A DNA stretch of 64,000 bases from Pollenia angustigena (taxonomy: Eukaryota; Arthropoda; Insecta; Diptera; Polleniidae): NCBI GenBank assembly GCA_930367215.1, contig OV884057.1, forward strand, positions 197,893,621 to 197,957,620, given 5' to 3'. The notes below the pieces were generated by a model that was given only the letters and a program-made list of their open reading frames with translations, searched no databases and was not told the origin of the DNA. Made by a program: the position numbers and the translations under genes. Below are positions 21,500 through 31,919 of this stretch, piece after piece (the stretch's first letter is position 1; the number at the start of each line of letters is the position of its first letter).

Positions 21500-22285
21500 T
21501 GGAAGTCCAGAATGCGTTTCGTCAACAGCCACTGTGCCTATATGCGAAAAATAATTTTCAAATGGTAATTTAATTAATTTTCTTATGTTGTTTTTTACGA
21601 TTTCTATCGGGCTTAAAAAATAATTTTAATAAAATCCCTTAATTTTGCAAAGATTCTAAAGGATGATTTATCGAACAAATACATCTGTACAGAATTATTT
21701 CTTGCACCACTTTGACTTATGATACCATTGAAATATGGGATCTCTAAAAAGATATTTAAAACATGGATTTCTGAAGGAGTTTATGGTGTGCTTTAGGTTG
21801 ATTTCGTATCTATCAGGAGATAAATATACGTACGAAACCTTTTTTCTTTTTCTAGCACATTTTCTGCACCCGGTGTGTCAACAGATTTAAAAAGATTATA
21901 ATATAAAAATTTTCTTAATAAAATCAGTAATTTTGGTTTTTATTTTACAATTCATTAGTGGAATATGTTCTTATCAAGACTGTAACTTTCTAATAAACTT
22001 TTGTCATCATTGGTGTATTAACCAGATAACATTGGCATCGCTTTTTATAATATTAAAAACAACTTTTAAAACCCTTTAGAAAAAAGTCTCTATTAATATT
22101 ATTTCAATAACATAAACACAAAGTAAATTTGTACTTTCCATTTGCGCTAGGACTGTACAAGCAAACAATAAAGGCTTCAACGCAGCAACGACAACAATAT
22201 GAAACAATATTTTGTAAATTGGTTTTGACATGACAAGATAACGACAGGCATCGAGCTGTCATACCCATTTTTTTAATAAAAAGAA
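21500..22285. other. DNA without recognisable gene
   Basis: No feature recognised. Open frames on the minus strand at 22104-22524 have no family signature that I can identify. Confidence 0.45.
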
Positions 22286-22290
22286 GTAGT

Positions 22291-22362
22291 AAGTCCTCGT
22301 CCAGACTAGCAAATTTTTTTTTATATTGCTGCAACGAAAATTTGAATTCTAGACGAGGACTT
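22291..22362. repeat. 72-bp inverted repeat
   Basis: AAGTCCTCGTCCAGACTAGC on the left pairs with GAATTCTAGACGAGGACTT on the right with a few mismatches, around a short AT-rich centre. Confidence 0.7.
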
Positions 22363-22992
22363 AATACGAAAAGCGAAAACAGCTTTGGATATATAAACCC
22401 TACCAGTGGTATCCAAAACACTCCGAAGCAAATTGAACTGCCAAAGTAATTCAGGCATTAGTAACCATAAAACTTGCTGTACAAATATAACTACTATTTC
22501 AGCAACTAACCCTAACACCAACATCCAAAGGCAGCCGCAGCAAAACTGGCATTTTTTTTAAATTTGATAAACAAACGTATAAAACGGATTTGCTTTTATT
22601 TGAATTTTATAGCATGTTTCTTAAGTGTTTCTTTGCTTTATTTATCTTTCATTAACAACTCGAAGTTATTCATTTTCCTCTGCAACTGTCCATTGATTTG
22701 ATGTGTTTGTATAAACAGGGACATACATGTTGCCTCACTAATAACCAGGGTTGTCAGTGTCTTTTTCATCTTAATCGCCATATGATTTATCAAAAAAAAA
22801 AAAAAAAAAAACTCCGATCGAAAGTGAAAATAGTTCCGTTTTTTTGCTTCTATAAAGAATGAGAATTTTACTTAAAGAAATATAAAAAAATTCGATCAAA
22901 GTGGCAACAACGGAATTAAAACAATTTTGATCGGAATATATGAGAGGCCTGATAGTTTTTAAGTTACCCAACATGACTAGAATGGGATTTAA

Positions 22993-23494
22993 CCCTCAAA
23001 TCACCCTCAAAAAAACTTACGTAAGTTAACCTCGTGTGTGGATTTTCACACATATGCAATGCATGTCAAATTTAGTTAATTTGTAATCAAAGTCATGATT
23101 TACGTAATATTAATGATATACTTATCCCGTTGGTATAATAAACAACAAACCATACAAATCTTGTGTGTTTTTTATATAAGCACTCACTTTATTAAAACAT
23201 ACATTGCTAGCAGTTCGCAACAATGTGAAAAATATTAACACTTGCGGACAGAAAAGGTTTTCTCTAGTGCAAGTGCACAACATAGTGCAAGAAACTACAT
23301 ATGTGTGGAAAACCACACACGAGGGTAACTTACGTAAGTTTTTGAAATATTTCGTAACTAAAAAATATTTTTTAACCAAAAAATGTTTTTTTCACTACTT
23401 AATTGATATGGCTAACAAAGTCAAGAAGTTTTTTCGCTTATCATGTAAAAATTATTCCTTTTGTGTGGTTTTTCACACAAGGGTAATTTAAAGG
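22993..23494. mobile_element. piggyBac-type MITE with TTAA flanks
   Basis: TTAA lies at 22989-22992 and 23495-23498. The left end CCCTCAAATCACCCTC and the reverse complement of the right end CCTTTAAATTACCCTT match in 12 of 16 positions with only transitions. TTAA with a CC-rich start is the piggyBac hallmark. Internally a second, longer inverted repeat (23012-23056 with 23298-23342) contains the palindrome ACTTACGTAAGT and a TGTGTGG...CACACA hairpin. The right end carries one more GTGTGGTTTTTCACAC hairpin. No transposase is encoded. Confidence 0.65.
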
Positions 23495-23499
23495 TTAAA

Positions 23500-24105
23500 A
23501 GTTAATCTTTGTTTTCCTATTTACAAATGCCAAACATTTTTGCTATATTTCTGCTCGATTTCTAATCCAAAACTCAAAATTCGACAAGGAATAAATAAAT
23601 GGATAAATGTTGAATAATTTTATTTCAATTGGAAATAAGTTTTTTTTTTGTATTTCTAAAATTTTGAAAACAAAATTTTATATGGAATTGAAAACGATTC
23701 ATTTTAAGAACTCATTTTCTAAAATACATTGCAAATAAGAACTAGACAATGTAAAAAGGAAGTTTCACTTTTTTTGAGATATAACCGTTTCAATCTATAC
23801 TTCATAATCCTGCAACAACATTCGTATTTTCTGTTGGTGACCTCTCAAAGTTCGTTTACGCTTAGACGTTACAGTTTTTTTTTTTTTTGCCACAAGCTAC
23901 AATTTGAAGTTTGAGTCTTAATTTTGGATTTTACTATTCAATTTCAAAAATTTTGACGAATCACATTAAAGACGAACGTGCGACATTGTTTACAACGTAA
24001 GCGTCTCTTCGCCCTTCGTCTTCAATCAGATTCCTTGAGCATTTTTCCAAAACGCCTTAACTTAATTTTTATTTACTATGGCAACACTCATTTTACATTT
24101 TCTAA
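23500..24105. other. AT-rich DNA without recognisable gene
   Basis: No feature recognised. Confidence 0.5.
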
Positions 24106-24110
24106 ATCTT

Positions 24111-24265
24111 CAAAATTGTAACCTGCCCTTTGCGCAACAGGTTAACATTGAAAGCCATCCATCAGGACGGATTGACATCGTGTTTCTGAGTCGATCTACT
24201 AAAATATTTTTACGTCTTGCACACATCAGCACAAACGCATAATACCCGTTTCACATATCGATAAA
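24111..24265 (+). mobile_element. mini-me-like repeat, family A, 3' fragment
   Basis: TTGTAACCTGCCCTTTGCGC, AGCCATCCATCAGGACGGAT and ACACATCAGCACAAACGCAT correspond in order to the right half of the copy at 7821. The 5' half and the terminal GGTATAAA are missing. Confidence 0.6.
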
Positions 24266-24798
24266 ATAAGCTCCAAAGTGTGTCAAATATCGGCAAACAA
24301 ATTGTGACATCAAACAACCGTGGCATTAACAAATGTGTTTCTCAAATTAGTTTTTTTTTTTGTTTTCTACCTCATCTTCTTCCTTATTTACCTATTCATA
24401 ATAATATCGTCAGAATATACACAATTTCGAAGTCTCAGCAACAAATCAACGGTCAACCTAAACCTTCGTTTAGGTAGACAAGAGCTTCCAAAATTCGCTC
24501 TAGAGTATTGTTGTCCCCAACGTTACAAAAAGTGAGGTAAAAAACAATTGCGTATGGTTAATGTCGAAAACCGTGAAACCTGTTACTCATTAGAATTATA
24601 CGAAGCCAAGCCATTAGTCAATGCGAAATGAAACGTAAAACGCACCAAAAGCAGACAAACAAATCTGTCCAGCAGCCGTAGGCATCGCTAAAACTTTTCA
24701 ATTTTTATCGAGATTTAGCTTTAGCTAAGCGAATTACAGAGTACTGCTGCTGTTTGTTTTAAAGAGATTCCGACAGAGACGCGCGAGCTACCTAAATC

Positions 24799-25117
24799 TG
24801 GAGGTCCATACCACGCGTTTTCACCTCCACGCAGCGCATGCTTTTCTAACCTTACTTGCGTTCTTCGTTTTAAGTTACATGCAACGCTTTTTATGCAGCA
24901 GCGGCACAAGTAAAAAATAAATTAAATTTGTCAAAATCAGCTGATTTGTTCGAACGCTGCTTGTGACGCTTACAAAAGTACATAGTAAACCTACTTTTCG
25001 CCTCAAGGCATCTACGCTTTTGTGCATGTAACTTACTACGTTTAACTACACAGATTCTACTTTTTTGACAGCTGCGTATGCTGCGAAAAAGCGAGTAACG
25101 TGTGGTTAGGACCTCCA
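24799..25117. mobile_element. TIR element with TGGAGGTCC ends
   Basis: The left end TGGAGGTCCATACCACGCGT pairs with the right end, whose reverse complement begins TGGAGGTCCTAACCACACGT. Similarity continues imperfectly for about 45 bp on each side. The element is notably richer in G+C than its surroundings. Two short minus-strand frames inside have no family signature. Confidence 0.55.
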
Positions 25118-25845
25118 GCTTAAAGCAGTTTTGCGATAGCCTCAAATTTAGGAACATTTAAGAGCGCAAACAAACGGTTTATTAATGGCTAACGAGTAAC
25201 AACAACGAGTGCAACAATCTAATAAGAAAACATGAAATAAACTTTAAATATTTAAAGGGAAAACAATTTTATTCATACTACTTAAATTCAACTTTGAAGA
25301 ACAAATTTCATGAAATTGCAAAGTTAATATTGGGAATTGTATCTCTTTTTCATAAGTAATGAAAAATGCATATCATTGTCACACCTGGAAACTCTGTTTT
25401 TCGGTAAAGTGCGCACAATTGCCGCATTAGCATTGAGAAAAGTTCACAAAAGGTTCTACAGGCATTAGGACATACAAAGTTTAATTATTTTGTATTTGGA
25501 AATTAACACGTTTTTCTTAAAACTTCAATAATTATGTGACCTGACGCTGTTGAATTCTTTTCCTTTGGGAGTACGCAAAGAAATTGAGATTATGCAAACA
25601 AACTAAAATCTTTTGACGGTTTCAAATGTAAGTCAGCGGTATCTGGTGAGCTAATTTCCAAATATTTAACTTCTAAAATACGTAACTTCTGTAATTTAGA
25701 ATAAATTCGAATTCATTTTAACAATCGTTCGTTATTTCGGTCAAAAAACAACAGTAATAAAAAATTTGTAAATAGTGGTCATGGCTTCTTTAATTCCGCT
25801 TGGTTATTACCATTGACCGAAAAAGTTATTCCTTTTTGATAAACG

Positions 25846-25927
25846 TTATTTTTTAATTTTTATTTTTTTTAACAAAAATAACAGTTATTTTTTTGATTTT
25901 TAGTTTTTCAAGCAAAAATAAAAGTTA
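25846..25927 (+). repeat. Two imperfect ~40-bp tandem units
   Basis: GTTATTTTTTAATTTTTATT and GTTATTTTTTTGATTTTTAG begin two adjacent units that both end in A(A/G)CAAAAATAA. Confidence 0.5.
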
Positions 25928-25933
25928 TTCTTC

Positions 25934-26068
25934 AAAGAAATTTACGTGTTATAATAATTAAGTTGACTTTACGTATTTATTTTAATGTGTATAAGAAATC
26001 CAATGTTGATCACATATTTAAGTAAATATTTAAAGTCAACCAAATCATTATAACACGTACATTTCTTT
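25934..26068. repeat. 135-bp inverted-repeat element
   Basis: The left arm, starting AAAGAAATTTACGTGTTATA and running to TTGACTTTA, is complementary with about five mismatches to the right arm, starting TAAAGTCAACC and ending TACATTTCTTT. The arms are about 37 bp each around a 60-bp centre. Likely a small MITE. Confidence 0.65.
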
Positions 26069-26380
26069 TGATAACAGTTACCACCAAAAAATACAATTTA
26101 CTATTGAAGTAGCAAAACAATCGTGAGATTGCATACCTACTTTGACACAAAATTGAAAAGAAATACGAACAAAACTAATTTTGATTGGTACACAAAGGAA
26201 ACTGCTTCTGGAAGAATATGAACTTTAATTCTACACAACCCAGAAGTCAAATCTTAAACACAGCCCAAAACTTTTTTAACAGAATTTTAAAAATAAATGA
26301 CAGGCAATTTTGCACCAGAAACGTAGAAAAAAATATTTAAAATATTATTGTAAAACAGTTTCCCCAACAAAATAATAAAA

Positions 26381-27113
26381 ATGTTAATACAAAATTCAAA
26401 CAGACGATTGAATAAAAACAACCAAGGTGACAACACTGAAAACACAGAGAAAAAAAGTAAATTTTACAGTGCAAATTACATACCTGGGCTTACGGACAAT
26501 AGAAGCATAAAACAAACAATAAACAACAAAGTAAACTTAGCCTACAAACCTAACAAAACACTTAATACAATTTCCCTGCAAATAAAATTGGACCACCTGA
26601 TCCATTTTGATAAAAAGGACAACTCCATGGACTGGTCCGATGTAATGCAAGCATGAATCATGTCATTGTTAAAAAGTGTTTGTAGTGAGACGACATGTTT
26701 TCGTTTTTTAACGACATGCTTTCGTTTTTAAACGACTTCAAAACTAATCCTCTTGTGTATACCATGGAGTAGTTTTAAAACTACTCCTTAGTAGTCCAAA
26801 GGTGGGTTATATGGTCCTGCCCTAGGACATCGTAATGTTAAATAGACCATGTTTTTTTCCATACGTTTGGGTTACTTTTGGAGTAGTCCTGGTCCCTTCT
26901 GGGCTACTCTTTACACGCGTGTTTGGACTGATCCTTTTTTTGCAGGGTTTCACCAAGGTAAAAGCACCAATTAGAAAGGAACAACACAATGATATCGTAT
27001 ACGAAGTAAAATGCAAAGGAAATATAGAACAAAACTGTGATATGATTTATATGGGTACAACGAAGAGAGCATTATTTACAAGAATGGGAGAACATAAAAT
27101 GAATATTGAATGA
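26381..27113 (+). pseudogene. Penelope-like polyprotein: post-RT connector and GIY-YIG endonuclease domain
   Basis: The first piece reads YIPGLTDNRSIK and later KVNLAYKPNKTLNTI, matching the connector that follows the reverse transcriptase in Penelope-like elements (family pattern PYIPGLT...AYKxxxTL). The frame is then broken by a MITE. It resumes after 26947 as FTKVKAPIRKEQHNDIVYEV, then KCKGN and MIYMGTTKRALFTRMGEHK: the GIY-YIG endonuclease with Y-(I/M)-G-T and the conserved Arg. A stop follows at about 27113. After the hAT insertion, TADFENVKIL at 28771-28800 is a later piece of the same protein. It is non-functional. Confidence 0.85.
26574..26947 (+). mobile_element. CCCTGCA-ended MITE, copy 1
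   Basis: Ends are CCCTGCAAATAAAATTGGAC and TTTTTTTGCAGGG. TT is duplicated; excision with one TT restores the Penelope-like reading frame (NTI-FTKVK). The interior has palindromic GGAGTAGT/ACTACTCC and CCATGG words. It is the inverted counterpart of 52597-52937. Confidence 0.8.
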
Positions 27114-27150
27114 AAGAAGCAACAGGTTGAGCACAACAATAAATCACAAA

Positions 27151-28761
27151 CAGTGACGCCAACTTAGTGCTTTTGGCACTATTTATGGTGCTTTTTGATG
27201 CCTCAAAACGCCAAAATTTTATTCATAGTGCCAAACTAAAAAAAAAGCACTAACTTGGTGCTTTTTCAATTTTTCGTTGGTGCCTTTAGTGCTTTTTACA
27301 ATTTTTATTTTTTTTCTACCATTTTTTAAAACTACGATTATATAGAGGATGCTTTAGTTCAACTTTGCTATTTTGGGTACAATTTTGAGAATGCTTGCAA
27401 AGATTTAAAGTTTTCAAATGATAAAAAAGTGATACAAGAAAGTTACATTCGTTTTATCTAAGACTTAATTTACGAGGTTAGAGTTAGGCTTCCTAGCAGT
27501 TTGGAAATTTTACGAAACGTTGCACTTCTTAGCGTTGAAAACATATTTAGTAACCGTAATAAAAACGATATATTTCGGTCAACATTTTTTTAACGATGCA
27601 GACACTGTTTCAAAAATAGAATATGGATTGGAAAATATAAAGAATTGTTAAAAAACATGCAGTTGCAAACCGTGCAAAAAATCGCAGACTTTAAAAACAA
27701 AAAAAAGATCCGTAGCTTGGTATACGCAATGTGGTTAATAAATTAAAAACAGCTGACAGAAAATACTTTTATAACGAGCGTTGTGTAATCTGCCATTTTT
27801 CATGCGCTTTAGTTGTCCGCGTGTTGTGCACTTCTACCTCTAGTGCTATTGCAAAAAGGTTTGACTAAGTATCAGAATGCAAACATACATGTTTTTCTAT
27901 TTTACACCTTATGCCACCATATGTTAAAATAGTTGGATAATATCATAAGCCAATTGTTTTATTAAGCTTTGCACGATTTTAATTTAGATTTATTTAAACG
28001 ATAAAATATAAGGAAGTTTATTTAAATATATGCTGTCATTAAGTTTTATAAACAATGGTCGGACATTGCAAATTTTCGGTAATTGCAACAGAGAAGATTT
28101 TTTCGAGTTACGAAAATCGCTCGCACTGTATTACTTTAAAACAGTTTTATGGCCAATTTAAACTCCAAATGATTTGGATGATATTATTTTTATTGAAGAT
28201 AATAATAATACATTTAAAAATGTATATATACAAATGTAAATATCGTCGTAGGAATTAAAGAAGGCTGTAACGGACAAATAATCGAAAAAACGTTTTTTTT
28301 TGCATCATTTTTATCAGAGAAAAATATTGCGTCCATTGGTCCCGGTCCCATATTTGTATTATGAAAAAGAATTCACCTACGCAAAAAAAATCGTTTGCTG
28401 TAAGCCGCAGAATCACCGGGAACAATAGACTTGAGAGGAAATGTTAAGAGCCAATATATAAAGTTAGATAAAATAAAAATACGTTTTTAAAATCATGTTC
28501 CTAAGTTGTATAGTTTTTGTGATATGAATTTTTTTCTACTTTCTTTCATACAGTTTTTTTTTTTTGGCTCTGGTGAACATTTTACATTTTGTCAGTTACA
28601 GCATTCATTAATTCCTGCGACGATATGTTTATTATTTAATCTTAAATGAAAATGGTTCCCATCAACGCCGTCGCCTTTTTTTAAATTTTGGAAATAGTTC
28701 TTTTTAGTGCTATTTTTAAATTTTTAAGTGCTTTTTGCTTTCAAAAAGTTGGCATCACTGA
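27151..28761. mobile_element. hAT element with GTGCTTTTT subterminal repeats
   Basis: Ends are CAGTGACGCCAACTT and AAGTTGGCATCACTGA. The flanking 8-mers ATCACAAA (27143-27150) and TTCACAAA (28762-28769) match at 7 of 8. GTGCTTTTT or AAAAAGCAC recurs near both ends. A faint plus-strand remnant around 28060-28140 (TEKIFSSYENR) may be the hAT dimerisation region, but this is weak. The element splits the Penelope-like coding region. Confidence 0.7.
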
Positions 28762-28993
28762 TTCACAAACACACATACAGCTGACTTCGAGAATGTTAAA
28801 ATCTTATGATGTTTTCTTTTCTAAAAAATAATGATGCATTATAGTTGTGTAATATATTTATTAGGTTACACGAACCCTTACAAAAAATAAAAAAATCCTT
28901 TTGATGTAAATAACATAAAATATTGCAAGTTATATATGCTTTTGAAAATGTTTTCTGTTTAATTAGTGTTTGTATTTTATAAATAGACTACAC

Positions 28994-29022
28994 CTGTAGA
29001 TGTCGGCATATACCGACGAAAC
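28994..29022 (+). ncRNA. Hammerhead-like ribozyme motif in a Penelope-like tail
   Basis: The order is CTGTAGA, one T, a perfect stem GTCGG-CATATA-CCGAC, then GAAAC. This is the hammerhead core layout (CUGANGA, stem II, GAAA), with U instead of the usual A at the fourth core position and one extra nucleotide before stem II. Hammerhead motifs are known in terminal repeats of Penelope-like elements. The mismatched core makes catalytic activity doubtful. Confidence 0.5.
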
Positions 29023-29280
29023 GTTGGGAAAATTGTTATTAAAAAATGTTGTTTTAATTACAAAAAATTTAAGGCCTTAGCTTAGCTTAAAAACAACAAA
29101 ATCTAGAACTTTTATTTTTGTTCAAAAAAGAAATCTAAAAAACTGTTGTTTTTGATTGAAAAATAAAAAATTAAAATTTTAAAAATCAATATATTTGTTC
29201 ATAGAATAGTTCATAAGGATCAGTATGGAATACTTGAATTAGTTTTTCGGCATTTACTTCTATATGGTTTTTTGTTTTAA

Positions 29281-29679
29281 CCCATTTTGTACCAGCGCGC
29301 TGCAGCGGTCGAGTTTGTGGTCGACATAAACTTTTGCCATTTTTAATTAAATAATTTAAGATATTAGGTAGTGTAATTAAATTAATTTTTATTATAATTA
29401 ATTTAGTTTGGCTTGCTGGCCTTCGGATCAGGACTTTTTTTTACCAAACCCCTCCCCCTTTAAGAACCGTTCTGGGGAGCACAAAAATAGACTAAAAACA
29501 GGCCGTTGTTAAACCAATTGTAACGACTTATATAAAACAAAAAAAAAAAAAAAAATTATTATTGCGTTAAATAGCCAACAATTCAAATAAATTTTATTGT
29601 AAAAATTAATATTGACTTGCTTATCCTGCTGGCCGCCAGACAGGCTTAAACATAGCTGTTCGAGACGTCGACCACTGGG
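29281..29679. mobile_element. Possible piggyBac-type MITE with GTGGTCGA motifs
   Basis: TTAA at 29277-29280 precedes CCCATTTTGTACC, and a GCGGTCGAG/GTGGTCGAC pair follows. The right side has GTCGACCACTGGG then ATAA, a degenerate TTAA. The GTGGTCGA word also occurs in the end-like sequences at 31209 and 33177. The boundaries are tentative. Confidence 0.35.
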
Positions 29680-29879
29680 ATAATTAGTGCACAAAATTTG
29701 TTTTATTATTATCTATTATTTTTTGATTACTTGTTGAAAAAAATGTGCTTATATCAACCGTAGTACTTTTTTTAATGCGAATATTAAATATCAACACTGT
29801 TCACATTAAAGTTGGGTCAAACAAGTTTATGCAAAAGCTGCTGTTCAATCTTTTGAAAACTCTGGGTTCTAATCACTGC

Positions 29880-30092
29880 ATACGGTAACGAGCAAAATTG
29901 ATCAAAATTATTTATTTTGATATCTGAAAATCGATATCGAATGAAAGTATTGAATTTGAAATAATAGCATTCGATATCGTGTAACTCGACATTACATTTA
30001 TCGAGTTTCATTCGATACGTCAGGGTCTATCGTATGCAAAAAAATTCGATAGTTTATACGATACGATAGCATCGAATGCGGTGATTAGACCC
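29880..30092. repeat. CGATA-rich imperfect palindrome
   Basis: TATCGAATGAAAG (about 29934) and GTTTCATTCGATA (about 30004) are inverted, and further ATACGATA and TCGATA words continue to 30085. The block sits directly in front of the truncated piggyBac gene and replaces its amino-terminal coding region. Confidence 0.45.
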
Positions 30093-30960
30093 ATGTCTTT
30101 TGATGAGCAAATGGTACCATATTTTGCTCGTCATAGCTGCAAGATGTTTATCAATTCGCTTCCGATACAAATATTGGTGTTTATGCTCTTCCAAAGGATA
30201 TCTTTTCCAATTTCAATCATATGCTGGAGCATCGGATACCTATGATAAACAATTGGTCCTTGCTGCAAGCGTAGTTATGAGTCTGATGTCGATTTGTGAG
30301 AATCCATGGCAACATAGCGTTCAGTTTGATTATTTTTTTTACCGAATACCAATTGCTTTGCCTTCTACAAGAAAAAGGTTTTCGTGCAACTGGCATAATC
30401 CGCAAGCCTGAAAAATTGCATTGGTTCGATGGAGAGATAATGTAGAGGTCACTACGTCTAAAAATTATGATCATATCGATCCGATAAAAATTGTAATGCG
30501 ATTCGACATAAAACTAAAAAAGGGTGCCTGTGCACAAGTCAACCTTATTGCCAACTATAATAATTATATAGGAGGCGTTGACTTACAAGATAATATTATA
30601 GTTAATTATCGGATTAAAATAAGAGGCAAGAAGTGCTGGTGGCCACTGTGGGTTACTTGCTTGGACAGCGCCTGTGTAAATGCATGCTAATTGCATTGCA
30701 TGATTACTGACAAAAACGAACCAGAAGCCCATGAGTCAAATTCATTTTTAAAATTCAACAAAAAAAAAAACGCTGTTGCTATCCGCCGAATCAACAAACA
30801 ACGAAATATCTTCGTCCAATGCAGAAATTTAAAGTGAAGAAGAGTTCATAAGCCGCCCAGTATCACTGCCCAAAGTAAATGGTATGCACATGTCTGTATG
30901 TTTCAAGCGCTGCTATCGCCGATGTGGGAAATTGCTTCGAGACTTACCACAAAAATTAAA
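30093..30960 (+). pseudogene. piggyBac transposase, 5'-truncated and frameshifted
   Basis: It opens MSFDEQMVPYFARHSCKMFI, the region around the first catalytic Asp of piggyBac transposases (family pattern S.DE.M..F.GR). After a frameshift it reads FRYKYWCLCSSKGYLFQFQS, then YAGASDTYDKQLVLAASVVM and FDYFF (family: DNFFTS, so the second Asp is preserved in FD). Another frameshift gives YQLLCLLQEKGFRATGIIRK. A third piece has NNYIGGVDLQDN and KIRGKKCWWPLW, matching NKxMGGVDLxD and the third Asp. Near 30900 MSVCFKRCYRRCGK resembles the terminal Cys-rich finger. The amino terminus is missing. Probable right end: 31203-31245. Confidence 0.9.
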
Positions 30961-31202
30961 AATTACTTTTTTATTCAATAAATTAAAATATTTAATAAAT
31001 TGTTCAATCTTTTTATTTATCTTTAGGCTTACACTAATAAAAAAACTGACTCTTTCGTACTAAAATTTTGAAGTTCGGTTTTGACTATCTATCAGTGTAG
31101 CTTTTATATTAGCCCTTTTTAGGTAATCCCCTTTCATTACGTGATCATTTCATTTTATTTCGTATCACAATATATGATGTCACATAAGAAATTTGTTGCT
31201 CT

Positions 31203-31245
31203 AATTATCGCAGTGGTCGAAATCTCGACCAGCAGTTTCCTCAGG
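31203..31245. other. Putative right terminus of the piggyBac relic
   Basis: GTGGTCGAAATCTCGACCA forms a small hairpin and is followed by GCAGTTTCCTCAGGG. A similar hairpin, CCCTGTGGTCGGAATTCGAC, stands at 33174. piggyBac termini commonly end in CCC/GGG next to TTAA, but no TTAA is adjacent here. Confidence 0.35.
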
Positions 31246-31249
31246 GAGT

Positions 31250-31884
31250 CCTCGGTAAAAAAAAGTTATAGAAGTTATTTTTAGCCAATTTCTAGCTATA
31301 GCCATGCAAATTTCATTGGAATATTCAACTATTTATGTAGCTTGGTACAATATGGGTTAAAATTTCAAAATAACTTTTATTTTCGGTCCCTGGTTTCCAC
31401 TGATTTTTTCTTTACGGACCTCGCAAAACCATTTTTTTCTGCAGACTACCAAAACCATTTCGCTACAAAAATATGGAGCAAAAATCGTCAAAATAAACTC
31501 AACCACTACTTTAATATTTTCTTAATTTTGTATGACTCTTGAACCATTTAACCAATAAAAGTATAGTAATTTTTAAATTTTAGCACATTTACACAAAAAA
31601 GGATTAAAATCTCTAAAATAATATTTTTTGCGTACCCTTTTAAAAATCTATAATTTCTTTTTATTTGAAACCCGTAGTTTTAAGGATAACATATTTCTAT
31701 AAATTGCATGAACTGACAAGAAAATACAATACCAAACAACCTTTAATACGACATTAAAATTTATTCCTATTGAAGATTTGAATTAAATAACTTCAGTGTT
31801 TTAAAAATAAATTAATTTAAAGAAGTACTTTTACTGTTAAAGCAATAATCACAAATAGTTTTGGTAAATATATTGTAACTTTCG

Positions 31885-31919
<35 letters not shown>

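Larger units (their letters stand above)
26381..29040 (+). mobile_element. Penelope-like element, 3' part, with two nested insertions
   Basis: Coding pieces of a Penelope-like polyprotein lie at 26381-26573, 26948-27113 and 28766-28800, and a hammerhead-like motif lies at 28994-29022 in the untranslated tail. The gaps are filled by a CCCTGCA-ended MITE (26574-26947) and a hAT element (27151-28761). Removing these two restores colinearity with the family order (connector, GIY-YIG domain, tail). The reverse transcriptase core upstream is absent. Confidence 0.75.

Noticed and set aside
22321..22524. 67-codon minus-strand frame MLVLGLVAEIVVIFVQQVLW as a membrane protein
   Set aside because: Hydrophobic but without start context, homologous family or continuation; overlaps an inverted repeat.
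26430..26465. Another CAC-ended MITE start at ACACAGAGAAAAAAAG
   Set aside because: It lies within intact Penelope-like coding sequence and has no inverted partner.
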